A stretch of DNA of 21,650 bases from DASWJQ01 sp964517315 (GTDB lineage Bacteria > Chloroflexota > Anaerolineae > Anaerolineales > E44-bin32), in the NCBI GenBank assembly GCA_964517315.1, contig CAZFCJ010000062.1, positions 1-21,650 of the forward strand, read 5' to 3'. The first letter of the stretch is position 1, and each line of letters opens with the position of its first letter. Of this stretch, positions 1 to 8,687 are shown piece after piece. Below the pieces are notes generated by a model that did not search any database, was not told the DNA's origin, and saw nothing but the letters and a program-made list of their open reading frames with translations. The translations under genes were made by a program, and so were the position numbers.

Positions 1-1680
1 GTCTCCGGGATCGACCTTCGAATAGAGCGGGGTGAGTTCGTCATCGTCACCGGCCCTTCAGGGTCGGGAAAGACCACGCTCTGCTACTGCCTAGCCGGAG
101 TCATTCCAAAATCGGTTCGCGGGCAGTTCTCCGGCAAAGTAGAGCTCTTAGGGGAGGATATCTCTGAGCTCACACTGCCGGAGATAAGCTCGAGACTCGG
201 ACTCGTCATGCAGTCTCCAGAGAACCAGTTGTTCAACATTACTGTCAGGGAGGACCTCGCGTTCGGCCCCCAGAATTACTGTCTGCCCCTGGACGAAGTG
301 TCCCGGCGAGTGGATTTTGCGGCCAACTTCACCGGGACAACCCATCTTTTGGATCGGTTCTCTCACCAGCTCTCCGGAGGCGAATCACAACGGGTCGTCT
401 TGGCCAGCATCCTGGCCCTTGAGCCGGAAGTGTATGTGTTCGACCAGCCTGCTGCTGAGCTGGATCCAGCCGGTCGACGGAAGATCTATGAGAACATCTA
501 TCACCTCAACAAGGATGTGGGGAAGACGGTCGTGTTGGTCGAGGATCGGTTGGCCGATGTCATCTCCTACGCCGACCGCATTCTGCTGGTCGAGGAGGGG
601 GGGATCACCTATGACCTGCCCCCAAGACGCTTCTTCAGCATGCCGGATCTCGAGGACCACGGTATCCGGCTCCCGGACAGCGTAAGTCTGTACCGGGCGC
701 TCAAGGCAGAGGGCGTGGAGATGGACCTCCTGCCGCTGAATGTGGAGGAGGTGGTCGACCAGTTGAAGCGGGTCAAACTGGCCGATCCGCCGTCGGAGGC
801 TCAGCCATCATCAGGGCTGACAGGGGACGATCCGGTCGCGGGCCCGAACGGGGACGCGGATCCAGCAGTGGAATTTGAAGCGGTGACCTTTCGGTATCCG
901 GTTGGGGTCGAGGCGATTACGGATATCGACCTCACCATCCGTGAGGGACAATTCGTCGCCATCGTCGGACAAAACGGCGCTGGGAAGAGCACGCTCGCCA
1001 AGCACATTATTGGTCTTTTGCGCCCCACGCGCGGTACGGTTCGGGTGCAAGGAGAGGACATCCACGAGAAGCCGGTGCATGAAATCAGTCGCCGGGTTGG
1101 TTTCCTGTTTCAGGATCCTGATTATCAGACGTTCAACAACAGTTCCCTCGACGAGGTCGCGTACGGACTCAAGCTGAGGGGGCTGCCCAAGGCTGAGGTT
1201 CGCCGGCGGGCCATGGAGTCGCTGGAGAAGTTGGACCTCGCCGCTTTCTGGGATGATCATCCCTACACCTTGGGGCGTGGCCAGCGGCAGCGTCTGGCCG
1301 TCGCCACCGTTCATGCTCTGGAGCCCTCGGTTCTGGTCGTCGACGAACCTTCCACCGGCCTCGATTACCGGGAGACGATGGGGATGTTCAGGCTGCTCGA
1401 GGAATATGTACAGGAGGGACGGACGGTGGTGATTATCACCCACGATGTGGATATGGCCGCCCGATTTGCAGAGCAAGTGATCGTCATGGCGGGCGGCGAA
1501 ATCGTGCTGGATTTACCGGCCTCCGATATGCCGATGCATCTTGACAGGCTGCAGGCTCTGTCGCTGGCCCTCCCTGACAGCTCATGGATCGCCCGCGAGT
1601 TGAATCTGCCGGATAAAGTTCGGACGAGCGAAGAGTTGGTTGGCCTGGTGTTGAATCGACTGGGGGCTGCCGAAAGGTAG
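1..1680 (+). CDS. ECF-type transporter ATPase, two fused ABC domains (5' partial)
   Basis: This energises a membrane importer by ATP hydrolysis and is the EcfA-type partner of the two membrane genes that follow. The frame is open from base 1, so the start lies outside the window, probably only 20-30 residues upstream. Visible residues number 559. Domain 1 has Walker A GPSGSGKTT (18-26), signature LSGGE (124-128) and a Walker B region reading FDQP (Q149), with VEDR where an EHR or THD switch histidine is expected (D182). Domain 2 has Walker A GQNGAGKST (323-331), a Q-loop FQDPD (Q371), an odd signature LGRGQ (424-428), Walker B VVDEP (E449) and switch H481. Fused double ATPases of this kind occur in YkoD/cobalt-type ECF systems. 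The defects of domain 1 and the signature of domain 2 fall in the same composite ATP site. The identity as an ECF ATPase is secure; the substrate is not visible. Confidence 0.93.
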   Translation, partial: VSGIDLRIERGEFVIVTGPSGSGKTTLCYCLAGVIPKSVRGQFSGKVELLGEDISELTLPEISSRLGLVMQSPENQLFNITVREDLAFGPQNYCLPLDEVSRRVDFAANFTGTTHLLDRFSHQLSGGESQRVVLASILALEPEVYVFDQPAAELDPAGRRKIYENIYHLNKDVGKTVVLVEDRLADVISYADRILLVEEGGITYDLPPRRFFSMPDLEDHGIRLPDSVSLYRALKAEGVEMDLLPLNVEEVVDQLKRVKLADPPSEAQPSSGLTGDDPVAGPNGDADPAVEFEAVTFRYPVGVEAITDIDLTIREGQFVAIVGQNGAGKSTLAKHIIGLLRPTRGTVRVQGEDIHEKPVHEISRRVGFLFQDPDYQTFNNSSLDEVAYGLKLRGLPKAEVRRRAMESLEKLDLAAFWDDHPYTLGRGQRQRLAVATVHALEPSVLVVDEPSTGLDYRETMGMFRLLEEYVQEGRTVVIITHDVDMAARFAEQVIVMAGGEIVLDLPASDMPMHLDRLQALSLALPDSSWIARELNLPDKVRTSEELVGLVLNRLGAAER

Positions 1681-1828
1681 GTATCAACGGCTTAGAGGTC
1701 AGCTGTTCTGAGTTCCTGGCTCACAACTGTCCGAGGAACAGAGAGGAGGTGAGAAACAGGAGAGAGCGCAGGTGCACGAACGGATCCGGATATCCGCTCG
1801 GGAGACCCTTAGTGAGGAGAGATTGCTC
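1681..1828 (+). other. ATPase-S component spacer with alternative hairpins
   Basis: This 148-base spacer separates the ATPase from the S component. CTGTTC (1703-1708) can pair with GAACAG (1736-1741), while GTTCCT (1712-1717) can pair with AGGAAC (1734-1739). The two stems share a 3' arm and exclude each other. A purine-rich AGGAGGTGAG follows at about 1744-1753. An in-frame GTG at 1772 would lengthen the next gene by 19 codons, but the ATG at 1829 has the better-placed ribosome site. I could not match the region to the TPP riboswitch consensus. A regulatory role is only a possibility. Confidence 0.3.
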
Positions 1829-2410
1829 ATGGCTCAGGCTGAAGCAACGGGTGAATACAGTTTTCTGGAATCGGTTCAAGGCTTGCTCTGGAGATGGGAT
1901 CTGAAAGCGATCGTCGGGAGCGTGTTGTTCGGCGTCCTTCTCACCGTCTTGGCGGCGGTGTTTGAACGGATCGATACGGCGTTGACCGGCGGATCATTCG
2001 TGATCCTGGGGGCGGTCAACTTCTACACAATCTCAGCTCTTGCCACGCTCTTCTTCCGGCTGCCGGGAGGGATCCTAACCGGTGAGACAAATGCGCTCAT
2101 CGCAATAGCGACGGGTACCTCGCCTATGGCCCCATGGTTTGTGCCCACCAATGCCGTCTTCCCAATCCTCTATGTTCTCGTCGCTTGGAAGCTGCGCATG
2201 GACGAGTGGTGGCATCATCTCGTGGCGGTTGCCGTCGGCGTGTGGGGATCGATGCTGATCATTCTATGGGGACTGCTCGTCACCATCGAGTTGCCCCTCT
2301 CGATCGCGCTGACGTCATACGCCATAACGTCGGTCGCGGGAACGGTCGGCGCGACGATCCTCTCGATCATCATCTCGCGGGCTGTGGATAAGTCACGCGT
2401 GCTCCAGTAG
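1829..2410 (+). CDS. ECF transporter S component (YkoE-like membrane protein)
   Basis: This is a 193-residue hydrophobic protein, probably the substrate-binding membrane component of the ECF importer. Several membrane helices can be read, for example around IVGSVLFGVLLTVLAAV, FYTISALATLFF, AVAVGVWGSMLIILWGLLV and a C-terminal helix rich in Ile and Ala. A PGGILTGE segment resembles the conserved PGG region of YkoE-type S components. I chose the ATG at 1829 because GAGGAGA (1814-1820) sits about 8 bases upstream; a GTG at 1772 is possible but less well placed. It lies between the ATPase and EcfT, the order expected for a ykoDEC-like set. YkoE proteins are linked with thiamine or its pyrimidine precursor, but the neighbours here point to another nitrogen compound. 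Family call moderately firm, substrate unknown. Confidence 0.75.
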   Translation: MAQAEATGEYSFLESVQGLLWRWDLKAIVGSVLFGVLLTVLAAVFERIDTALTGGSFVILGAVNFYTISALATLFFRLPGGILTGETNALIAIATGTSPMAPWFVPTNAVFPILYVLVAWKLRMDEWWHHLVAVAVGVWGSMLIILWGLLVTIELPLSIALTSYAITSVAGTVGATILSIIISRAVDKSRVLQ

Positions 2411-2452
2411 TGCGCCCTGGCTGATCGGCTTTCGGTGAGAGGAGACGAATCG

Positions 2453-3274
2453 ATGGGTGAACAGGTGCCGGGGCGTTCGGCCCAAGCGCTTGGTACAGGG
2501 GCCGGGGGTCCCGGCGGCCTGTTCACCTACTTCGCCTATGGGGACAGCCTTATCCACCGCTTGGACCCTCGGACGAAAGGTCTGTGGGTCGTGGTCGGCA
2601 TGGTCTATATCTTCGGGACCGACGACTGGCGTTTGCTGCTCTTCCTCGTCGTCCTGAATGTCGTGCTGACATTGGTCGCCGGACAGCAGCTCGATGCGCT
2701 GCTCCCCATCTTTAAAGCGCTTGTTCTTTTCGGAATCGTGATCCTTATCTTTCAGCTCTTGTTTCAAGGCGGAGAAGCATTCTACGCGCTGGGGCCCATC
2801 AAGCTTCACACAAGCGCGTTTCCGGTAACCCGAAGGGTATGGTTCCGTCTGGCGAACCTGTCGCTGTTCTTTGTGCAGTTCATGATGTGGACTCATCCGG
2901 TCGATTTGGCCCTCATGTGGAAGAGCTTTGGTATTCCGGATCGGTACGGAATGATGGGAGGACTTGCGCTGAGATTCTTCCCGATCTTTCAGCAGGAAGT
3001 GGTCAACATACAGGACGCGCAGAAGGTGAGGGGACAGCCGCTGCACACGATATGGCAAAAGATTGCGGGTATGCTCACGATTTACCTGCCCTTCGTGCTG
3101 CGCGTTCTGCGCCGAACGAACGAGATCTCGTTGGCCATGGAAATGAGGGGCTTTGGCTACAAGGACACCAGGACCTACTCTCGCGAAATTGGAATGGGAA
3201 CAGTTGACTGGATCTTGGTGGCGTTCTTTTTGAGTTTGCTCCTTGGGCGAGCGGCAGCGCCTTTGCTCTTCTAG
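2453..3274 (+). CDS. ecfT: ECF transporter transmembrane component EcfT
   Basis: This is the energy-coupling membrane subunit that links the ATPase to the S component. The protein has 273 residues with membrane helices in the N-terminal half, for example LWVVVGMVYIF, LLLFLVVLNVVLTLVA and LVLFGIVILIFQLLF. The long coupling helices carry the family's two x-R-G motifs, VRG (192-194) and MRG in AMEMRGFG (231-233), which dock onto the ATPases. A final helix near the C-terminus reads WILVAFFLSLLLG. The ATG at 2453 is preceded by GAGAGGAG about 8 bases upstream; a GTG 18 bases earlier would overlap that site and is less likely. It lies 42 bases after the S component and 39 bases before the creatininase-like gene, so co-transcription is likely. 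Confidence 0.9.
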   Translation: MGEQVPGRSAQALGTGAGGPGGLFTYFAYGDSLIHRLDPRTKGLWVVVGMVYIFGTDDWRLLLFLVVLNVVLTLVAGQQLDALLPIFKALVLFGIVILIFQLLFQGGEAFYALGPIKLHTSAFPVTRRVWFRLANLSLFFVQFMMWTHPVDLALMWKSFGIPDRYGMMGGLALRFFPIFQQEVVNIQDAQKVRGQPLHTIWQKIAGMLTIYLPFVLRVLRRTNEISLAMEMRGFGYKDTRTYSREIGMGTVDWILVAFFLSLLLGRAAAPLLF

Positions 3275-3313
3275 GCGATCAATTTTCGAGAACAGGAGAC
3301 CAGATAATCGAGT

Positions 3314-4108
3314 ATGAGATTCCAAAATCTTACGTGGCCCGATATTAACCGCCTACTCGAAGATGAGCGAGAGACCGTCCTGCTCTTTCCCGTCGGGGCC
3401 ACAGAACCGCACGGGCCCCACGGTCCGCTGCACACGGACGTGATCATCTCCATGGGGATCTGTGAGCGCGTAGTGAAAAAGCTCGAAGAAGACTCTGAGT
3501 TGCGGGCGGTCATTTTGCCCCCGCTGTCATTCGGCGTGACACGCTGCGCCTCCTCTTTTCCGGGCGCGATACACATCTCGGAGGGTGCGCTGCACCACGT
3601 GCTGGTCGATGCCTGTACGTCGTTGATCGAGCAAGGCTTCCGACACATCATGCTGATCAACAATCACTTCGAGCCAGCCCACGTGGCAACCCTGCATCGG
3701 GCGATCGAGACCGTTCGAGATCAGACGGGGACGCCGATGGGCTATATGGATCTCACGCGCAAGGAGCGGGCGGCGCAGCTTACCGAAGAATTTCGCAAGG
3801 CGGAGTGTCATGCGGGCCGTTATGAAACTTCGTTGGTGCTGGCGGATCATCCCAATTTGGTGAAACAGGATGTGATGCGCGAGCTTCCCTACGTCCCGGT
3901 AAATTTGGCCGAGGTCATGAGCGAAGGCAAACTTGAGTTCAAAGAGATGGGCTTGGGGCAGGCATACTGCGGGTCACCGGCGAAGGCCAGTGCCGAAGAA
4001 GGCGAGCAAAGCTATCAAATCCTGGCCGAGATGCTGATCGAGTTGATGCGCGAGCTGGTCCGGGGCACAGGGGGGCGCGATGAGCCCGGCCTGTACACCC
4101 GAATCTAG
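3314..4108 (+). CDS. creatininase-family amidohydrolase
   Basis: This is a predicted metal-dependent amidohydrolase of the creatininase family (264 residues, the usual length), probably cytoplasmic. The metal site can be read in full: GATEPHGPHGPLHTD gives E31, H33 and D42, NNHFE gives H118 and E120, and HAGRYETS carries the later conserved Glu. The H-x-E pair matches the creatininase metal ligands, and this is not a degenerate copy. The family includes creatinine amidohydrolase, MftE-type peptidases and ArfB-type deformylases, so the substrate is open. The ATG at 3314 has AGGAGA about 14 bases upstream, a little far. The gene sits between the ECF importer and hyuAB, which also act on cyclic amides, so it may open or deaminate the imported ring. 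Family call firm, reaction inferred. Confidence 0.88.
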   Translation: MRFQNLTWPDINRLLEDERETVLLFPVGATEPHGPHGPLHTDVIISMGICERVVKKLEEDSELRAVILPPLSFGVTRCASSFPGAIHISEGALHHVLVDACTSLIEQGFRHIMLINNHFEPAHVATLHRAIETVRDQTGTPMGYMDLTRKERAAQLTEEFRKAECHAGRYETSLVLADHPNLVKQDVMRELPYVPVNLAEVMSEGKLEFKEMGLGQAYCGSPAKASAEEGEQSYQILAEMLIELMRELVRGTGGRDEPGLYTRI

Positions 4109-4152
4109 CCTTTGGGGAAACATATTCGAATAAGGCGTGGAGGAGTTCGAAC

Positions 4153-6252
4153 ATGGATTACGTTGTCGGAATCGATATTGGCGGCACCTTCACCGATGCG
4201 GTCGCCATCGACGATGATGGGAATATCACCTTGGGTAAGGCATTCTCGACCCCTCCGGATTTCTCCGAAGGGATCGTGGACGCGCTCACCGTGGTGGCCA
4301 GTTCGCTTGACTCACAGCTGGCCGACTTGCTGGGAAACACACGCTTGTTCTTGCACAGCACGACGGTCGCCGAAAACGCTGTGGTCGACGGCACCTTGGC
4401 AGAATCCGGCCTTATCACGACTCGTGGATTCGAGCACACATTGTTCTCGACGCGCGGCGGTTATGGGCGATGGTCGGGTCTGACAGAGGACGAGAAGCGC
4501 AATCCCATCGAGACCGACAAATTGCCTCCGATTATTCCGATTTCGAGGATCCGAGGGATTAGGGAGCGGACCGACGCGCACGGGAGGGTGATCGAATCTC
4601 CCGACCGGAGTGAGGTGAAGGTTGCCCTCCAAGATCTGGCGGACGAAGGGGTCGAGGCCGTAGGAGTCAGCTTTTTGTGGTCCTTTGTCAATCAGGAGAA
4701 CGAGGAGCTTGTAGCCGACGTCGCCGCCGAGCTCGGTCTGGACGTGTTCCTGACCCTCTCGCACAGGATCGCGCCCATCGTGGGTGAGTACGAGCGCACC
4801 TCCACGGTCGCGCTTAACAGCGGGTTGGGGCCGGTGGTTGGCAGCTATCTGAGTAGCCTCCGAAATCGGCTTCAAGATGATGGCTTTGAAGGCAATCTCC
4901 TGGTGATGCAGGCTCACGGCGGACTGCTTCCGTTTGAGTCCGCCACTGAACAGCCGGTCGGGATGATCGAGTCGGGGCCGGTAAGCGGTTTGGTGGGCTC
5001 GAAGAGCCTGGGCGACCGTTTGGGACATGACAACATTATCGCGGCCGACATGGGCGGGACGACCTTCAAGGTGGGTGTCGTGCGCGAAGGCCTTATCGAG
5101 TATCAGCGTGAGTCGATGGTCCTTCGCTACCACTATGCCCTTCCTAAGATGGACGTCGTGTCCCTGGGATTGGCGGGGGGGAGCATCATCTCAGTTGACC
5201 CGCGCAGCGGGGTTCCGCAAATCGGCCCGCGCAGCGCCGGATCATATCCGGGCCCGGTTTGCTACGATCACGGCGGCGAGGAACCAACCATCACGGACGT
5301 AGATGCCATCCTCGGTTACCTGAACGCCGACTTCTTCGTGGGAGGTCGGGCCGGATTGAACATCGAAAAGGCGACTGAGGTCTTCGAGAAAAAGGTCGCA
5401 AAGCCGCTGGGGATGCCGGTGCAGGAGGCGGCGGCGGCGATGTACAAGCTGGCCAACAGCATGATCTACGATCTACTGCATAAAGTGACGATTCAGCGCG
5501 GGCTGGATCCCCGGCAGTTCGCTCTTTTCTCCTACGGGGGAACGGCCGGCATGCACGCGCCCATCTATGGCGACGAACTCGGGGTGAGCCGTATCGTCGT
5601 CCCCCACTCCGCCTCCGTTCACGGAGCCTTCGGTCTCATCACCTCGGATATCGTCCACGAGGACCAAACCACAAGCCCGATGAGCGAGCCCTGGGACCTC
5701 GACCACATCAACGGGATATTCGACGAGCTGAAGGGCCAGGTGTTCGAACAGCTGAGGGAGGAGGGATTCGACGATGAGACCATCAGCATCCAGCTCTCCA
5801 TGGACATGCGCTATCGGCGACAAGTCCACATCTTGACCGTTCCAACCCCCGCCGAAGGCCGGTTGACGGAGGAATCCCTGGAGGAAACGAATCGGCGGTT
5901 CGAGTCGCTCTATCAGGAGCGCTATGGGGAGGAATCCGCCTACCGCGAGGCGGGCATTGAGATCGTCAGTTATCGGGTCCGTGGGGCCGGCCGTGTGAGA
6001 ACGCCACGGTTCCGAGTCGAGGATCTGGCCGACGAGGACTCATCGGACGCATTTATCGAATCGCGCCTTGCCTGGGTCGAGGGGGCGCAGGAGTATCAAG
6101 AAGTCAACGGTTATGACTTCGAAAAGCTGGTTCCGGGCAATGCGGTTCAGGGGCCCGCGATTATCTGGACCCCGATAACCACCATTGTTCTCAATCAGGC
6201 CCAGACGGCGCGAGTGGACAAGTTCAAGAATCTTGTGATCGCATCTGAGTGA
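4153..6252 (+). CDS. hyuA: HyuA: hydantoinase/oxoprolinase/acetone carboxylase family ATP-dependent subunit
   Basis: This is a 699-residue ATP-binding subunit of the HyuA family, which activates a carbonyl or lactam by phosphorylation for ring opening (N-methylhydantoin, 5-oxoproline) or carboxylation (acetone, acetophenone). The N-terminal ASKHA phosphate loop is VGIDIGGTFTDA (5-16), followed by HSTTVAENA (68-76), the family's HGTTVATNA box. The core has MIESGPVSG from residue 274 and a second phosphate loop ADMGGTTFKVG from 298. Length is normal. The ATG has AGGAG seven bases upstream. The gene starts 44 bases after the creatininase-like gene, and hyuB follows 15 bases after its stop, so it should form a complex with HyuB. 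Sequence alone cannot separate a hydrolase from a carboxylase here. Confidence 0.93.
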   Translation: MDYVVGIDIGGTFTDAVAIDDDGNITLGKAFSTPPDFSEGIVDALTVVASSLDSQLADLLGNTRLFLHSTTVAENAVVDGTLAESGLITTRGFEHTLFSTRGGYGRWSGLTEDEKRNPIETDKLPPIIPISRIRGIRERTDAHGRVIESPDRSEVKVALQDLADEGVEAVGVSFLWSFVNQENEELVADVAAELGLDVFLTLSHRIAPIVGEYERTSTVALNSGLGPVVGSYLSSLRNRLQDDGFEGNLLVMQAHGGLLPFESATEQPVGMIESGPVSGLVGSKSLGDRLGHDNIIAADMGGTTFKVGVVREGLIEYQRESMVLRYHYALPKMDVVSLGLAGGSIISVDPRSGVPQIGPRSAGSYPGPVCYDHGGEEPTITDVDAILGYLNADFFVGGRAGLNIEKATEVFEKKVAKPLGMPVQEAAAAMYKLANSMIYDLLHKVTIQRGLDPRQFALFSYGGTAGMHAPIYGDELGVSRIVVPHSASVHGAFGLITSDIVHEDQTTSPMSEPWDLDHINGIFDELKGQVFEQLREEGFDDETISIQLSMDMRYRRQVHILTVPTPAEGRLTEESLEETNRRFESLYQERYGEESAYREAGIEIVSYRVRGAGRVRTPRFRVEDLADEDSSDAFIESRLAWVEGAQEYQEVNGYDFEKLVPGNAVQGPAIIWTPITTIVLNQAQTARVDKFKNLVIASE

Positions 6253-6267
6253 AAGTGAATGTGACTC

Positions 6268-8418
6268 ATGACGGCTAAAGTCGATCCTGTTACTTTCCAA
6301 ATCATCCGCCACAAACTGCTGCAAGTGATCGATGAAGCGATCATCGCCCTGGAGAACGTTTCCGGATCCCCAATCACGAATGAGGGTCATGATTTGATGG
6401 TGTCGCTTTACAAAGCGGACGGCGGATTGATGGTCGGTGGGGTGGGTTTTCTCCACCACCTCACGAGCGCCTCGCAAGCGGTGAAGCACATCATCGGTGA
6501 TTACTCCGAGGATCCTGGAATCTATGAGGACGATATATACATTCTTAACGATTCCTACACCGCCGCTCTCCATCCGCCGGACATCTACATGATCTCACCG
6601 ATTCACTTCGACGGGGAACTGACCGGCTTCGTGGCCAACTTCGTCCACGTAACCGATATTGGGGCCATAGACCCCGGCGGTTTCTCTCCCAACGCAAAAG
6701 AGAGCTACCATGAAGGCTTCCAGACCAAGGGGCTCAAGATCGTCGAGCGAGGCAAGACCCGCAAGGACGTGATGGACACGTTCTTGAACGTGGTGAGAGA
6801 CCCCGGTATGACCACCCTGGATCTCAAATCACAAATGGCCGCGAATCATGTCGCCAAGGATCGGATGAAGAAGTTGTTCCAGGACTACGGCGTTGAGACC
6901 GTCAACGCGGTCTCGGAGGAGCTCATCGAACAATCCGAGGATTTGATCCGGCAGCGCCTGCAGGAGCTCCCCAACGGAGCCTGGCAGGCTCGGGAATACA
7001 TCGATATGCCGGGGGACACCCGAGCCGTGCATCTGACTTTGGTTAAGGAGGACGACTCCCTGACGTATGACTTCACTGGCTCCAGTCCCCAGTCGAAATT
7101 GGGCATCAACTGCACCTACTGGGCGACCTGGGGAGGCCTGTTCGCGCCGATCTTCCCGCTCCTGGCCTGGGATGTGACGTGGAACGATGGTGTGACGCGC
7201 CCGATCCAAATGGTTGCACCCGAGGGGACGCTGGTCAACTGCATTCGACCTGCTCCGATTTCTATCGCAACCGTGGGGACGATTCAAATCGTGAACAACT
7301 TGTCGACGCTGGTCCTGTCGAAGATGATGGGCGCCAGTGACAAGTACAAGGACAGGGCGACGGCCGTCTGGCATGGCAGCCACGCCCATCTTGAGACCCA
7401 CGGTCTCACGGCCGACGGGGAGTTCTTCGTAGCCCCCCTGACGGATACATTTGGCGGCGCGGCGGGGGCACGATCCTTCAAGGACGGAGTGGATCTCGGA
7501 GGCGAGATCCCCAACGTCGTCTCGCGCTGGGCCAACGTTGAGACCCAAGAACTGAACACACCCCTCATGTACCTTTTCCGGCGACCGGTTCCGGATTCGG
7601 GAGGCCCCGGTAAGTATCGCGGCGGCATTTGCCACGAATACGCCTTCACGCCCTACGGGACGGGCGAAAACGTGATGGGAGTCACGTTGTTCGGTAAGGG
7701 AACCCGGGCGCCGATGAGCCTCGGCCTGTTTGGTGGCAACCCCGGCTGTAACGTCGGCTACTCGACCTTTTACGACGGGAACGTTGATGAGCTGCCCGTC
7801 GGACTGGAGGCTCTGCAAGGGGGAACGCGGGAGGATCGCCAGTGGGGCTCGGTTGAGCTCGAAGAGGGCGATGTCCAGTACGTACGCTTTATGGGCGGGG
7901 GCGGCTACGGAGACCCCATCGATCGGGATCCGGACCTCGTTCTCTCGGACGTCGTCAGGGGTCTGGTCTCCGAACGGGCGGCCCATGATATCTACGGCGT
8001 GGCGCTGAATTCGGAGAACGATGCGGTCGACGAGGCAAAGACTGCCGGGCTCCGACTGAAAATTCGCCGTGAGCGCTTGGGCCGGGAGGTGGCCGAAGAA
8101 TACCTGGAGCGAGGGCAGATTCCCGCGAGCGGGAGGCGGATCAGCGAGTACCTGCAGCGGACCGAGGACGGCCAGACCCAGTGCACGTGGTGCGGTGAAG
8201 CCTTCGGGCCGGTAGGGGAACCCTGGAAGGAGCATGCAGTCCAGCGCCGCTCCCCGGTTTCAATGGCGGGGCCGCTGAGGCCCGGTGGCGGGGAGTTCTT
8301 CCTGGTGGAGGCCTTTTGTCCGACGTGCGGGACCGTGCTTGACACCGACCTCGCCGCGAACGACGATCCACCGTTGCACGATCGGATTGAGAGCTGGCCC
8401 GAGCCATCCGCCGAATAG
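6268..8418 (+). CDS. hyuB: HyuB: hydantoinase B family subunit with C-terminal zinc-ribbon-like extension
   Basis: This is the partner subunit of HyuA and carries the second half of the ATP-dependent hydrolase or carboxylase. The 716 residues are longer than typical stand-alone HyuB. The family block begins with DPVTFQIIRH, then HPPDIYMISP and VHVTDIGAIDPGG, and closes near residue 545 with GGGGYGDPIDRDP and the ERAAHDIYGV segment. Beyond about residue 600 there is an extra domain with CTWC (C639, C642) and CPTC (C684, C687), a plausible four-cysteine zinc site. Zinc-binding small subunits are known in acetone and acetophenone carboxylases, so this tail may be a fused version and may favour carboxylase-like chemistry; that is inference. 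It starts 15 bases after hyuA with a weak ribosome site and is probably translationally coupled. Confidence 0.92.
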   Translation: MTAKVDPVTFQIIRHKLLQVIDEAIIALENVSGSPITNEGHDLMVSLYKADGGLMVGGVGFLHHLTSASQAVKHIIGDYSEDPGIYEDDIYILNDSYTAALHPPDIYMISPIHFDGELTGFVANFVHVTDIGAIDPGGFSPNAKESYHEGFQTKGLKIVERGKTRKDVMDTFLNVVRDPGMTTLDLKSQMAANHVAKDRMKKLFQDYGVETVNAVSEELIEQSEDLIRQRLQELPNGAWQAREYIDMPGDTRAVHLTLVKEDDSLTYDFTGSSPQSKLGINCTYWATWGGLFAPIFPLLAWDVTWNDGVTRPIQMVAPEGTLVNCIRPAPISIATVGTIQIVNNLSTLVLSKMMGASDKYKDRATAVWHGSHAHLETHGLTADGEFFVAPLTDTFGGAAGARSFKDGVDLGGEIPNVVSRWANVETQELNTPLMYLFRRPVPDSGGPGKYRGGICHEYAFTPYGTGENVMGVTLFGKGTRAPMSLGLFGGNPGCNVGYSTFYDGNVDELPVGLEALQGGTREDRQWGSVELEEGDVQYVRFMGGGGYGDPIDRDPDLVLSDVVRGLVSERAAHDIYGVALNSENDAVDEAKTAGLRLKIRRERLGREVAEEYLERGQIPASGRRISEYLQRTEDGQTQCTWCGEAFGPVGEPWKEHAVQRRSPVSMAGPLRPGGGEFFLVEAFCPTCGTVLDTDLAANDDPPLHDRIESWPEPSAE

Positions 8419-8687
8419 GAGGTGAAACGGCAATTGGCTCTCCGGCCTATCGAGACCCATGGCATCGCCAAAGTCCCGTCGCTCGTGTCGATCCGTCCGA
8501 AAGTCATCCTATGCTGTCGAGGCGGGCCGATGGGTCGCGCGGCTGAAACCCTGGTGCTCAGCTCAACGCTCCCATCTCGTTCGTGGCTGCCGGGAACGGG
8601 CCGCGACCGGTTGCGTCTGAACGACTCCGCCCCTACTCACGGCGGCCCATAGCGGAAACCCATCGCCTATTCGAGGAGAGTCTCATC
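8419..8687 (+). other. hyuB to selenoprotein spacer, no convincing gene
   Basis: These 269 bases contain AGGAGGTG directly after the hyuB stop and a 76-codon open frame from a GTG at 8422. The ribosome site lies too close to that GTG (0-1 bases), and the peptide is Arg/Ser/Pro-rich with no recognisable family, so I do not call it a gene. I found no good -35/-10 pair. The next gene could be read through from the hyuAB operon or have an unrecognised promoter. Confidence 0.4.

Noticed and set aside
1681..1828. TPP riboswitch ahead of the YkoE-like gene
   Set aside because: The conserved CTGAGA and ACCTGATCTGG-type blocks are absent.
6829..8235. 468-codon minus-strand frame opposite hyuB
   Set aside because: It is a shadow of the well-supported hyuB gene, with composition typical of an antisense frame and no recognisable domains.
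8422..8652. 76-codon open frame just after hyuB, with AGGAGGTG beside its GTG
   Set aside because: The ribosome site is too close to the start, the peptide is low-complexity Arg/Ser/Pro-rich and no family is recognisable.
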